From the NCBI GenBank assembly GCA_002396885.1, contig DGXY01000095.1, positions 1 to 32,672 on the forward strand: a stretch of 32,672 nucleotides of DNA, written 5' to 3'. Each line of letters begins with the position of its first letter. The stretch's first letter is position 1. Made by a program: the position numbers and the translations under genes. The stretch comes from Akkermansiaceae bacterium UBA5020 (GTDB taxonomy: Bacteria; Verrucomicrobiota; Verrucomicrobiia; Verrucomicrobiales; DEV007). Under the pieces are notes generated by a model that ran no database searches, was not told the origin of the DNA, and worked only from the letters and a program-made list of their open reading frames with translations. Below are positions 14,134 to 22,731 of the stretch, in pieces.

Positions 14134-15795
14134 TCACTTCACGAGCGGCACGAGAATCCGCGAGGCCTCATCCGCCGAATGATGGATCGTGTTCGTCGCC
14201 ACGACCGCATCATCGGGGAACTCGCGGGTGAGCGGCTTGCCATTCTGCGGATTCGGTTCGTAGTAGGGCGCTCCGGTGCTCGCGACGGTGACGCGGATGC
14301 GATGCCCCTTCGCAAAGATCTGGCTGATCCATCCCACGGGAAATTTCACCGGATAGACCTTGCCGGGCTCCATCAAGACCTCGCGGTCGAAACCCTCACG
14401 ATAACGGACCCGCTGCGGGTAATCGATGATCAGGATGGAGCGCCCGTCCGGATAGACGTCGCTGACCCGCACGATCACATCGGTGTCTCTCGCCGTAGAG
14501 GAGAGATACAACTCGGCCTGGACGCGGCCCGTCCATTCGACCGCTTCGCCCAAGGGATCGGTCGTGAAGGTGCGCACCTCCGCCTGCTCCTCGAAGGCCC
14601 GCGCGTCCTTCGCCCCGGGGAAACCGCCCGCCGGGATCTCCATCGGATGCCGCGGATCACTCACGTAACTCGTCGACGAACCCGCTTTCGTCGTCGGCTC
14701 CGCCTTCAGCCCGCCGCCTTCCTGCAGGAACATTGGCGTCATCTCCGCCGCCGGGGGAAAGTCCGCCGCCTCTCGCCATTCGTTGCCCAGAGCCCCGGCC
14801 TCGCCCACCGCGCCCATCGCATACCAGCGCACCTTCGGGTCTCCCGTCACGCCGTTTTCGATCCCCTTCAGCCAATGATCGAACCAACGCAACATGTGCG
14901 CGTCGGTCTCCCAGACCGCGTTCGCCGGATAGTCGAGCTCGCCGTTCTTGGTGCCTTTGTTAGAGCGACCGTGCAGCCACGGGCCGATCAGGAGCCATTG
15001 GTTTCCGCGCGAGCGCGGACCGCCCTCATGCTCGCGTCCGATGAAACTCGCGATCGAGCCCTGGTTCATGAAGTCATACCAACTCCCGATCGTGAAACAG
15101 GGCACGTCCATCTTCCCGAAATGCGCGGTGCAATCCTCGGCCGCCCAGTAGTCGTCGTAGGTGGGATGGCGGAACCATTCGTCGAGAAGATCGCCGTTGT
15201 CCCGCGGATCGCGGCAGACCTCGGCGAGGCTCTTGAAGCGCTCCGGCTTCGTCGCTCCGCCGATGCGGTAGCCCTCGTGAAAAAGGCTCAGGCCAGTGTC
15301 GACCATGTACTGGCAGACGAGGTGCGGCGGCTGGGTCACCGCGAGGTAATTCTGCGCATACCCTCCCTGCGAGCTGCCGAAGGTCCCGACCTTGCCCGTG
15401 CTCCAGGGCTGCACCGCGAGCCATTCGCAGACGTCGTAGCCGTCGCGCAACTCGCCGAACTGCATCGCCCGGTAGCCGACCCATTTTCCTTCCGAAAGGT
15501 GCGTGCCGCGATAGTTCACCAGCGCCACGACGTAGCCTCCCCGCGCCAGCGTCGCCGCCGACTCGCGCGTGCCCTTCGCCCGCAGCGAAGCGTAACGCTG
15601 CTCGAAGATCACCGGCCAAGGGCCCTCGCCCTCGGGAGTGTAGAGATAGACCGAGAGCCTCACCCCGTCGCGCATCGTCACCATCCTATGCTCTTCCCGG
15701 ACATCGCCGAAGTCGAGTGCCTCTTCTGCGGCGTAGACCCTTGCCGTCATCAACAGAGAGAAAACGATCGCCAAGAAACAAGCTGCGGATTTCAT
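14134..15795 (-). CDS. CocE/NonD-family hydrolase (S15 X-Pro dipeptidyl-peptidase fold), secreted
   Basis: 553 residues with a signal peptide (residues 1-22, CFLAIVFSLLMTARVYA). The alpha/beta-hydrolase domain has the nucleophile Ser142 in GSSQGG, preceded by the oxyanion region VALVNYRGTHLSEG. The C-terminal jelly-roll domain ends with the family motif TNTIHHSADEASRILVPLV. Members are acyl-ester or peptide hydrolases such as cocaine esterase, cephalosporin acylases and Xaa-Pro peptidases. The substrate here is unknown. ATG 15795 is chosen because it begins MKSAACF directly before the signal peptide; an upstream TTG would add six residues. Weak AAGG lies upstream of this ATG. The 254 bp between this gene and the next gene upstream show no further ORF or repeat. 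Confidence 0.9.
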   Translation of the reverse strand: MKSAACFLAIVFSLLMTARVYAAEEALDFGDVREEHRMVTMRDGVRLSVYLYTPEGEGPWPVIFEQRYASLRAKGTRESAATLARGGYVVALVNYRGTHLSEGKWVGYRAMQFGELRDGYDVCEWLAVQPWSTGKVGTFGSSQGGYAQNYLAVTQPPHLVCQYMVDTGLSLFHEGYRIGGATKPERFKSLAEVCRDPRDNGDLLDEWFRHPTYDDYWAAEDCTAHFGKMDVPCFTIGSWYDFMNQGSIASFIGREHEGGPRSRGNQWLLIGPWLHGRSNKGTKNGELDYPANAVWETDAHMLRWFDHWLKGIENGVTGDPKVRWYAMGAVGEAGALGNEWREAADFPPAAEMTPMFLQEGGGLKAEPTTKAGSSTSYVSDPRHPMEIPAGGFPGAKDARAFEEQAEVRTFTTDPLGEAVEWTGRVQAELYLSSTARDTDVIVRVSDVYPDGRSILIIDYPQRVRYREGFDREVLMEPGKVYPVKFPVGWISQIFAKGHRIRVTVASTGAPYYEPNPQNGKPLTREFPDDAVVATNTIHHSADEASRILVPLVK

Positions 15796-16049
15796 GGCAA
15801 AACCTTCACGCAAAACGCCCTAAAGAGCGATCCTGAAATCGCCCGCACCGCACATCCGGTCGCTGGATTCTGCCGAGAAACTCTTCGCTTTTGCGATCCA
15901 CAAGACGTGGCCGACTTGCCGGTAGCCGACTGACGAGCGAGGAGGTATCTCTTTCCCGCGACCATCGAATGAAATCTCTACAATGAACGCTTGCCCCCCG
16001 AGCCCGTCACTCAATCAGCGCCGGACTTGCCATCCCTCCCACAGACCGA

Positions 16050-16310
16050 CTAAGAAAGCAGTGATACCTCAGCCGAGAGGCTGGACGAATTCGCTCCCGA
16101 AATCACAACATGCCATGTGCCTGGGCTATCCGGACGGATCACCACGTTGTCCCGGGCCTGACTGCGTCCAAGATACCGGAAGCGTTTGTGCGCGCGGAGA
16201 CGCTGGTAGTTCTTGTCATCCAAGAGGTAAATCCTCGCCTCCGTGTTGAGATTAACCCTCACGGACTGGCCCGAATCCACATGAATCCGGCAATGAAGAA
16301 ATCTTTCCAT
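16050..16310 (-). CDS. DUF1883-like small protein
   Basis: 86 residues beginning MERFLHCRIHVDSGQ. The pattern of FLHxxxxVxxGxxVxV, a central YLLDDKNYQRLRAHKRFRYLG block and PGTWHVVISG near the end matches DUF1883, a small all-beta domain sometimes linked to TIR-domain proteins. ATG 16310 is preceded by AAGGTG at about 8 bp, one of the few plausible Shine-Dalgarno matches in the window. Local base composition is lower in GC than the surroundings: about 50% in a 60-base sample of the gene and about 36% just upstream, against about 65% next door. That hints at recent acquisition. No TIR partner is nearby. Confidence 0.7.
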   Translation of the reverse strand: MERFLHCRIHVDSGQSVRVNLNTEARIYLLDDKNYQRLRAHKRFRYLGRSQARDNVVIRPDSPGTWHVVISGANSSSLSAEVSLLS

Positions 16311-16426
16311 CACCGACACCTTTTGCTTATTGTTAGACTTTGTCAATCCGTTACCCTTGAAAATCATTTCAGATCCTTCCTGATTCTCGGTGTCCCATGC
16401 ACACGGGCACTCGATTCCCTTTCCAC

Positions 16427-17191
16427 ATGAACTCACCCACCCCTGAGCAACGCGAGGCCGTCCGCCAACGCCCGCCTCACGAGCTGCCCGCGATGCGACA
16501 GACTTGGTCGGAGCTGCTCTTTATTCACTGGACGACCGATCCCGAGATCTGGCGAAAAACCCTGCCAGAGGGCCTCCACCTCGACACCTGCGATGGAGCC
16601 GCGTGGGTCGGGGTCGTGCCCTTCCGCATGAACCGGATCCGGCCCTCTTGCCTGCCACCGGTGCCGTGGCTCTCGTGGTTCCTCGAGCTGAATGTCAGGA
16701 CCTACGTCCACGACGACGAGGGCAATCCCGGAGTCTGGTTCCATTCCCTCGACACGAACCGCTGGCCAGCCTACAAGATCGCGCGGACCGTCTTCAAGCT
16801 GCCCTACTTCCATGCCGCGATGCGGACCTCCCTCGGTTCCGATGGCTGGATCGACTATCGCTGCCGTCGTCGTGGAGAACTGGAAACGGCTGGCTTCCGC
16901 TACCGTCCCGAAGACTCCGAAGCTCCGCGCAAGGCGACTCCGGGCACACTCGAGTTTTTCCTGCTCGAGCGTTATCTCCTCTTCAGTCACACGCCGGCGA
17001 ACGGGCGCTATTTCTCCGGCCAGGTCCACCACACACCCTATCAATACCGCCAAGTGGAGGTGGCGGAGTGGTCGGCGCTGCCGGCCCTGTGGGATGGTCT
17101 GCCCGGCCTCGAAGGTCCACCGGCCCACGCCTGCGTGGCGGAACCGGTCGATGTCGAGGTCTTCGCGCTGCGGGAGTTCACAGCCTCTTGA
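16427..17191 (+). CDS. DUF2071 (YqjF-like) family protein
   Basis: 254 residues matching the YqjF/DUF2071 fold: MRQTWSELLFIHWTTDPEIWRKTLPEGLHLDTCDGAAWVG at the start, then VPFRMNRIRP, FLELNVRTYV, GVWFHSLDTN and FLLERYLLFSHTP. The function of the family is unknown; it resembles the acetoacetate decarboxylase fold. No signal peptide is seen. An in-frame ATG at 16397 would add 10 residues; 16427 is preferred because MNSPTPEQ fits a cytoplasmic N-terminus, but neither has a Shine-Dalgarno. The gene ends 14 bp inside the convergent DUF1080 gene. Confidence 0.85.
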   Translation: MNSPTPEQREAVRQRPPHELPAMRQTWSELLFIHWTTDPEIWRKTLPEGLHLDTCDGAAWVGVVPFRMNRIRPSCLPPVPWLSWFLELNVRTYVHDDEGNPGVWFHSLDTNRWPAYKIARTVFKLPYFHAAMRTSLGSDGWIDYRCRRRGELETAGFRYRPEDSEAPRKATPGTLEFFLLERYLLFSHTPANGRYFSGQVHHTPYQYRQVEVAEWSALPALWDGLPGLEGPPAHACVAEPVDVEVFALREFTAS

Positions 17192-18455
17192 TTGCGATCT
17201 TGCGGAAGGCGACCGCATCGCCGTGACCGGCAAAGCCGAAGAAGCCCTTCGCGAGATCCTTGCCGGGATGTTCCTTCTTTCCGGCATATTCGGTGACCTT
17301 GGAAAGATCGGTGTCGAGAATGACAGAGCCATTCAGCTCCACCTTGATCGTCGAGCCCTTCACCGTCACCTCCTGGTAGTTCCATTCCCCGACGGGACGC
17401 TGATAACCGCGGTGCGCGGGCGACATCCCATAGGCGCTGCCATGATACTGGCGCGGATCGAGTTTTGCGTATTTCTCCGCCTCGTTGTCGAGGACCTGAA
17501 GTTCGGTCATGCCGGTGTAGGCCGGATCGCCCTGGCCGGGATAGCGGATCGCGAGACCATTATTGCCACCTGCGGGGACCTTGAACTCGAGCCGCACGAC
17601 AAAATCCGCGTATTCCTCGGTGGTGCGTAGCACTCCTCCCTTGCCCGCCTTGCACTGAATCGCGCCGTCGACGACCTCGTAGTTGTCCGCCGCACCGGTC
17701 CAGCCGGCGAGATCCTTGCCGTTGAAGAGCGAGGTGAAACCAGCGGCCGCGTCATCGCCGCGGAGGAGATCATTCGCCTCAGCACCGGAGATTTCCTTCA
17801 CCGAAAGATGGCGCCAGCGGATTTCACCGCCGTGGGTTTGCAGGTGGATCGGCCCCTTCGCGGGGAGCGGTTTGGCGCGGTCCCAGAAGTTTTCCATGAT
17901 CGCATTCTCCACGACCGCCTGATCGTTCAGCCAAACCCAGGTGCGCGCGCCGAGCTGGCGGATTTTGAAGGCATTCCATTCGCCAAGCGCTTTGTCCGCC
18001 TTCACGAGAGGATCCTTGCCAGCCGTGCCGGGGCTGTTGTTCCAGAGTCCTCCCGAGCCCTTGTCGGCCCCGTGTTTGATGGAGGGCTCGTGGGCCACAT
18101 CCCAGATCTGCACCTGCGGGGTGCCACGGAGGTAGATGCCGCTGTCGGCGGTCGGCACGGTCTTGTATTCGACAAGGAACTCGATGTCGCCGTAGTCCTT
18201 TTCCGTCGTGGCGTAGGGACCATGACCATCATTGACGAGTTCGCCATTCTGGACCGACCAGTGGGTCTTGAACTCGGCATCCTGAGCCGCGAGGGACTTC
18301 TGGCGCTCCTCGGGTGTCTTGGCCTTGACAGTAGTGTGGGGATTGTCGCCGTGCCAGCCGGTGAGGTCTTTGCCGTTGAAAAGCGAGACGGGCTCGGCCT
18401 GCGCGGAGAGGGTGACGGCCGCGGTGGCGAGAAGCAGGATGGGAGTCTTGTGCAT
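17178..18455 (-). CDS. Secreted protein with two DUF1080 (3-keto-disaccharide hydrolase) domains
   Basis: 425 residues with a signal peptide (1-20, TPILLLATAAVTLSAQA). Two concanavalin-like DUF1080 domains are in tandem. Domain one (about 22-225) starts SLFNGKDLTGWHGDNP and contains DSGIYLRGTPQVQIWD. Domain two (about 240-425) starts SLFNGKDLAGWTGAADN and contains NNGLAIRYPGQG. DUF1080 proteins are abundant in PVC bacteria; some hydrolyse 3-keto-glycosides. The duplication makes this longer than the usual single-domain form of about 220 residues. ATG 18455 is chosen because it starts the signal peptide; an earlier Met would add 12 residues. The leader is TTTCTCTCTC with no Shine-Dalgarno. It is divergent from the small basic protein gene (232 bp). 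Confidence 0.93.
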   Translation of the reverse strand: MHKTPILLLATAAVTLSAQAEPVSLFNGKDLTGWHGDNPHTTVKAKTPEERQKSLAAQDAEFKTHWSVQNGELVNDGHGPYATTEKDYGDIEFLVEYKTVPTADSGIYLRGTPQVQIWDVAHEPSIKHGADKGSGGLWNNSPGTAGKDPLVKADKALGEWNAFKIRQLGARTWVWLNDQAVVENAIMENFWDRAKPLPAKGPIHLQTHGGEIRWRHLSVKEISGAEANDLLRGDDAAAGFTSLFNGKDLAGWTGAADNYEVVDGAIQCKAGKGGVLRTTEEYADFVVRLEFKVPAGGNNGLAIRYPGQGDPAYTGMTELQVLDNEAEKYAKLDPRQYHGSAYGMSPAHRGYQRPVGEWNYQEVTVKGSTIKVELNGSVILDTDLSKVTEYAGKKEHPGKDLAKGFFGFAGHGDAVAFRKIAIKRL

Positions 18456-18687
18456 GAGAGAGAGAAACCATGCGCGTGGGCGGAAGGGCAACGCGAGAGT
18501 GAGGCGGATTTGCGGGAGTGGGTCGTCGCGAATGCGTCAGCATGGAAGGCAAAACACCGCCCCATTTCCGCCGCAACTGCGACAAATCCCGATCGAAAGC
18601 CCCGATGACACCGAATTGTGTGTCATTCCCCCCGTTATTCCGTCATGATGGTCAAACTCGGTCCACCAACCTCCGACACGAAACACC

Positions 18688-18828
18688 ATGGGCGACAAAT
18701 CACCAAAATCGAAGCAGAAGAGCAAGGATCAGAAACAGGGCAAAGCGAACGCCTCCGCCAATGACAAGCAGCGGGCCATCGAGAGCAAACGACAGGTCGA
18801 ACCCCTGCCAGGGAAGAAAAAAGGCTGA
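18688..18828 (+). CDS. Small basic protein, MGDKSPKS family
   Basis: 46 residues beginning MGDKSPKSKQKSKDQKQ, rich in Lys, Gln and Ser, with no hydrophobic segment and a GKKKG end. From memory, very similar small proteins with the same MGDKSPKS opening occur in many bacteria as conserved hypotheticals of unknown function. The charged composition suggests nucleic-acid contact or disorder, which is inference. It is followed 25 bp later by an alpha/beta hydrolase gene on the same strand, so they may be co-transcribed. Confidence 0.75.
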   Translation: MGDKSPKSKQKSKDQKQGKANASANDKQRAIESKRQVEPLPGKKKG

Positions 18829-18853
18829 CGGGCAGCGCGCTCGCACCGGGGCG

Positions 18854-19708
18854 ATGATCGGCGTCGAAGACTCCCTGCTGATTCAGGGAAAACGATGGAA
18901 CGTCCTCACCGCGGGAGAAGGCGATCCCATCGTCTTTCTGCACAACGGCGGTGGAAATCTTTGGAACTGGGCCCATCAGATCGAGCACTTCGGCTCGAGC
19001 CATCGCGTCATCGCTCCCGATCTCCCGGGTTTCGGGCGATCGCATCGTCCGGCCAATCCGCTCACGCTCGATGATTTCGTCAGTGGGCTTGGTGGATTGT
19101 TAGGGTCACTCGAGTGCCGTCGCCCTCTTTTCGTAGGGAACTGCATCGGTGCCTCGATCGCTCTGGAGTATGCGCTGCGACATCCCGAGAAAGTCCGCGC
19201 CCTCGCGCTGTTCAACGTCTGTGGCGGCCTCCCGATGCTGAGTCCCGGTCTGCGTTTTTGGACGGGCCTGAATCCTCGGACGGCGCTCGGGAAAACGCTC
19301 CATCGAGCCATCATTGACTGCGCCGCCCACCCCATGATGCGGCGCTTCCAAGATCCTCTCCTCTATGCCGCCGGATCTCCCGATCTCCACCCCGCTCTCA
19401 GGGATTTCCTCGTCGAAGAGCGTCGCGACCGCGGATTGCGCCCTTCGCTTTATGCGCTTGTGAGGGGCTTGGAGAGCTTCAACGTTTTCAGCCATCCCCG
19501 CGAAAAGCCGGGAAACTCTCCACCGGTCCTCCTTGGCTGGGGGACACAAAACCGGACCCTCGATGTGAAGTGGGCCGGAATCCTTGCGGACTGGCTCGCG
19601 CCGGAGCGACTTTACCTCGTCGAGAACGCGGGACACATGACAAACTACGAAAAGCCGGAGGAGGTGAATGAAAGGCTCGCGTCTTTCTTGGAAATGTCAG
19701 GGGAGTGA
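18854..19708 (+). CDS. Alpha/beta hydrolase with a Cys nucleophile elbow
   Basis: 284 residues of canonical alpha/beta-hydrolase fold: oxyanion motif HNGGGNLWNW near residue 30, RVIAPDLPGFGRSHRP (about 51-66), nucleophile elbow GNCIG with Cys97 in the position normally held by Ser, an acid candidate in the GWGTQNRTLD strand, and the His in ENAGHMTNYEKPEEV near the C-terminus. A Cys at the elbow is known in dienelactone hydrolases, but the cap and size here are closer to the MhpC/haloperoxidase branch. There is no signal peptide. ATG 18854 gives the normal N-terminus; upstream in-frame sequence overlaps the small basic gene in another frame and is not credible. It converges with the cyclophilin gene 19 bp away. 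Confidence 0.9.
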   Translation: MIGVEDSLLIQGKRWNVLTAGEGDPIVFLHNGGGNLWNWAHQIEHFGSSHRVIAPDLPGFGRSHRPANPLTLDDFVSGLGGLLGSLECRRPLFVGNCIGASIALEYALRHPEKVRALALFNVCGGLPMLSPGLRFWTGLNPRTALGKTLHRAIIDCAAHPMMRRFQDPLLYAAGSPDLHPALRDFLVEERRDRGLRPSLYALVRGLESFNVFSHPREKPGNSPPVLLGWGTQNRTLDVKWAGILADWLAPERLYLVENAGHMTNYEKPEEVNERLASFLEMSGE

Positions 19709-19727
19709 TGAAGTCCGATCCGTCCGG

Positions 19728-21512
19728 TCACTTGACCTTGACGGTTTCCTTGATGACCTCCGAACGATTGCCACGCGCGTCGCGCACCTCAAGTTCGATC
19801 AGGTTTTTGCCTTGCTTCAGCCCCTGGATCTCCTCCGAAACCACCGCTGTCTTGCCCTTCAGGTCACCTCCTTTGATCCAACGTCCTCCGTTGATTCGAT
19901 AACTCCATGACCCGAGTCCCAAGGTGTCGGTGGCCTTTGCTTTGATACGGGCCGTCCCGGATGATTTCCCGCTGCGGAGGGACAATACCTTCAGACCCGG
20001 CACGATCTTGTCGTCGATCCGAACGGGTAGCAGGAAATCCACGGTGTTTCCATCGAGGTTCGTGGCGCGGAGCTGCAGATTCGCCGTGCCGAGTGGACCT
20101 TTGGACTTCAAGTAGAGGAGCATCCCCACGACCCCAGCATCAAGCACGCTCGGAGCACTGTTGCCCACGATCGTGATGACGACGGGCGGACAGAGACTGA
20201 CCGATTCAACACGGAGAAGGCTGCTCGATCCGAGGGCCAAAGGGGCGGCTGCTTCGAGCACGGGAATGTCATCGAAAACACCGCTTCCCTGTCCCTGCAC
20301 GGAGATATTGTAGCTTCCCTTGCTGAGATTCGCCATGGCATCGACGACGGAAAGTCCGTAGCTCCCGATGACGGCACCGAAGGCCGCGAAACCGCCGTTC
20401 TGCTTATCGAGAATCGCGGGATTCGAGCTTCCGACGTTGAAAAACCATTCCGACGTGGCGCTGTCGCGGACTCCTGACGACTTTGCCATGGAGATGGTGG
20501 CGCGAGAGTTCGAGATACCAGGCTCATTGAACACCGGCGGCAAGGTGGCGACCGAAGCCCACTGATTCGGCGCGGCCGCTGCGGAAGCGGGCCCATATCC
20601 GCCACCCTGAACCACAAAGTCGGAAATGGCTCGGTATACATAGCTGCCGTTGTAGGCTCCGTAGTAGGCATAGGCGATGAAGTTCGCCACCGTTTTGGGC
20701 GTCGCGGTATCGAAGAGGGCCACGATGATGGACTCTCCGCCCACAAAAAACCACGCCCCGAGAGGACGCGATGGATCTGCGAAGACCCCCGAGATATCGA
20801 TAAATCCCTCCGCTCCCACATTCTGGACCGGCAGTTCGATGGCATTTGCGATGACCGGAGTCGAGGCGGCCGGCAGGACACGGAGATAGCGGACCTGCTG
20901 GAAGCGTTTCCCGGAATCAAACTCCACGCCGTTGAGGAAACGATAGACCCCGGGAGTCTGGACCGTACCGCTGATGAGACCGGTCGCGGATGCCAAGGAG
21001 AGACCGGCTGGAAGCCCCTCAGCGATGAATCTTTCGGGCGTCCCGTTGAAAACTTCGATCTGGATGGAGATCGACTGGCCGGCACGAGCCCCGCTGCCTT
21101 CAGGAATCTCCAAAGGGGGCGCACCGGTGGCGGGATCGCTCCGGGAGGGATCGTGGAACAAATCCAGATTGCCCGCAGGCTTGAAAACCTCGGCCTCGAC
21201 CCAGGCGGAAGTCTCCGTGCCCTTCACCGCGGCGACGCGATACTTCACCTGTTGGGCTGCCGCGGATGGCGCGGTGCTGCGGTAGACCTCGAAGTTGGGC
21301 GGCAGATCCGCGGCATCCCCCCAAACGGAGTTGGTGAAATCATAGCGCTCCACTTTGAATCCAGTCTCGTCATTGGAATTGTCGACCCAGGAGAGATGAA
21401 CCCGGTCTTCGTTCGGAGCGTAGGCGATCGCGGCACTGGGAGGCGCCGGCGCCACCGCCAAGGCGGAACCGGCAACAACAGTCACGGCGCCAAAAATGAG
21501 GAGGGTGCGCAT
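19728..21512 (-). CDS. Secreted multidomain protein with a cyclophilin-type peptidyl-prolyl isomerase domain
   Basis: 594 residues. A signal peptide (1-19, LLIFGAVTVVAGSALAV) is followed by a fibronectin-III-like domain (about 22-105, VHLSWVDNSNDETGFKVER), a putative Ig-like region with GLPAGLSLASATGLISGT (about 165-215), a cyclophilin domain (about 255-425) and beta-rich C-terminal repeats. The cyclophilin core is recognisable from FDTATPKTVANFI, YVYRAISDFVVQGGGYGP, ISMAKSSG, SEWFFNVG and FGAVIGSYGLSVVDAM. The usual FHR is YRA, so the catalytic Arg is kept but the flanking residues are altered. There is no PEP-CTERM or LPXTG anchor. It lies 149 bp after the Tat oxidoreductase gene and may end the same operon. 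Confidence 0.85.
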   Translation of the reverse strand: MRTLLIFGAVTVVAGSALAVAPAPPSAAIAYAPNEDRVHLSWVDNSNDETGFKVERYDFTNSVWGDAADLPPNFEVYRSTAPSAAAQQVKYRVAAVKGTETSAWVEAEVFKPAGNLDLFHDPSRSDPATGAPPLEIPEGSGARAGQSISIQIEVFNGTPERFIAEGLPAGLSLASATGLISGTVQTPGVYRFLNGVEFDSGKRFQQVRYLRVLPAASTPVIANAIELPVQNVGAEGFIDISGVFADPSRPLGAWFFVGGESIIVALFDTATPKTVANFIAYAYYGAYNGSYVYRAISDFVVQGGGYGPASAAAAPNQWASVATLPPVFNEPGISNSRATISMAKSSGVRDSATSEWFFNVGSSNPAILDKQNGGFAAFGAVIGSYGLSVVDAMANLSKGSYNISVQGQGSGVFDDIPVLEAAAPLALGSSSLLRVESVSLCPPVVITIVGNSAPSVLDAGVVGMLLYLKSKGPLGTANLQLRATNLDGNTVDFLLPVRIDDKIVPGLKVLSLRSGKSSGTARIKAKATDTLGLGSWSYRINGGRWIKGGDLKGKTAVVSEEIQGLKQGKNLIELEVRDARGNRSEVIKETVKVK

Positions 21513-21661
21513 GGATTTGAGCCGTCATCCTCGCAATCCGAGATGAACCTTTCAAGCCGTTTTTCAGCCCCGACGGGAAGGCGGTCGGCGAATGGAACAA
21601 AAAAGTGCAACCCGATCGGGAACACCGGGCTCGGTCCAGGCCGCGGGCCTTTGTCCACGTA

Positions 21662-22711
21662 TCACCCCACCTCGCCCAGCTTTACCTCCCGCCCCAGCTC
21701 AAGAGACTTCTGCCCCGCCTCGAGGGCGGCGATCAGTTCGACTTCCTCAGCGACAGGCACACTCACGTGGTCGCGCAGGACGAGATCCAGGAAAGCATCG
21801 AGGAGGTAGGCATACAGGTCCTTCAAATCCGGCTCGACCCGCAGGGTGCCTTTTTCGCCGAAGAGCTGGATCGAAAAGCCGGCCCGCATCTTCTCACGGG
21901 CGCCAACCATCAGCACGATGTCGCACTCGTCCTCGCGGCGGAGACGCACGATATGGGCTCCCTCGCGACCAGTGTTGTGAGCACTGACGACCCCTGCTCC
22001 GAGCACGGCATAGGCCATCGAGAGGGCGTGGATTCCGTAGTAGACGAGATCGCCTGGACCGGTCACGGTGCAAAGACGGATGGGGCCAATCCCCTTCGCG
22101 TCCTCGCGCAGCTTCACAATGTCGGGCACAAAACGGAGGCTGCTCGCCGACATGAACTTCGTCCCGGTTTCCTTCGCAACTTTCGCGATGGCGGCGGCCT
22201 CCTTCGCGGTCATGGCAAGGGGCTTGTCGCAGAAGGTGGGGATGCCCTTTCGCAGGGCAGCTTCGGCATACTTCCACTGGGCACCACTGCCGTCGTCGAT
22301 GAGGAGGGCGAGGTCGACGTCGGTGACACACTCCTCGGGCGAGGAGGCGACCGTCCCGATCCCGCAGATATCGGCGATCGCGGCCGCGGCGGTTTGGTCA
22401 GGATCCCAGATCTTCACGACCTTGCCCGCCTCAATCCGCTTCGCCGATTTCACGAAGGTGCCCTTGAAAGCCTTGGCTTTTTCCTCGTTGAAGCCGTTGA
22501 AGGTCGTGGCGAAGGCGGTGCCATGATTCGAACCCGGCGTGCGCGGTTGCGGATCGGGACCGTAGGCCGCTCCGTAGCTGGCCGCCGAGACGAGCCCGAT
22601 GCGGAGCGGTTTGGTGGCGTCCTGGGCGAGAAGGTTCAACGCGGGTGAGGCGGCGGCAAATCCCGCGAGGGATTGACCAAGGAAAGAGCGGCGGTGGATA
22701 GCGGGATTCAT
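21662..22711 (-). CDS. Tat-exported Gfo/Idh/MocA-family oxidoreductase
   Basis: 349 residues. The N-terminus has a twin-arginine signal, RRSFLG at residues 7-12 followed by a hydrophobic stretch to about residue 30, so the folded, cofactor-loaded protein is predicted to reach the periplasm, as known for glucose-fructose oxidoreductase. The nucleotide-binding fold lacks the simplest GxGxxG, with GLVSAASYGAAYG in its place. The family EKP motif appears as CDKP (Asp162-Lys163-Pro164). The C-terminal domain is standard (YYGIHALSMAYAVLG). It lies 20 bp downstream of the SUMF1 gene on the same strand, so co-transcription is likely. Confidence 0.9.
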   Translation of the reverse strand: MNPAIHRRSFLGQSLAGFAAASPALNLLAQDATKPLRIGLVSAASYGAAYGPDPQPRTPGSNHGTAFATTFNGFNEEKAKAFKGTFVKSAKRIEAGKVVKIWDPDQTAAAAIADICGIGTVASSPEECVTDVDLALLIDDGSGAQWKYAEAALRKGIPTFCDKPLAMTAKEAAAIAKVAKETGTKFMSASSLRFVPDIVKLREDAKGIGPIRLCTVTGPGDLVYYGIHALSMAYAVLGAGVVSAHNTGREGAHIVRLRREDECDIVLMVGAREKMRAGFSIQLFGEKGTLRVEPDLKDLYAYLLDAFLDLVLRDHVSVPVAEEVELIAALEAGQKSLELGREVKLGEVG

Positions 22712-22731
22712 GGAGGCAAATGATGGTTTCG

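Noticed and set aside
14179..15933. 584-codon plus-strand open frame opposite the CocE-type gene
   Set aside because: Shadow of a well-conserved hydrolase with no recognisable domain.
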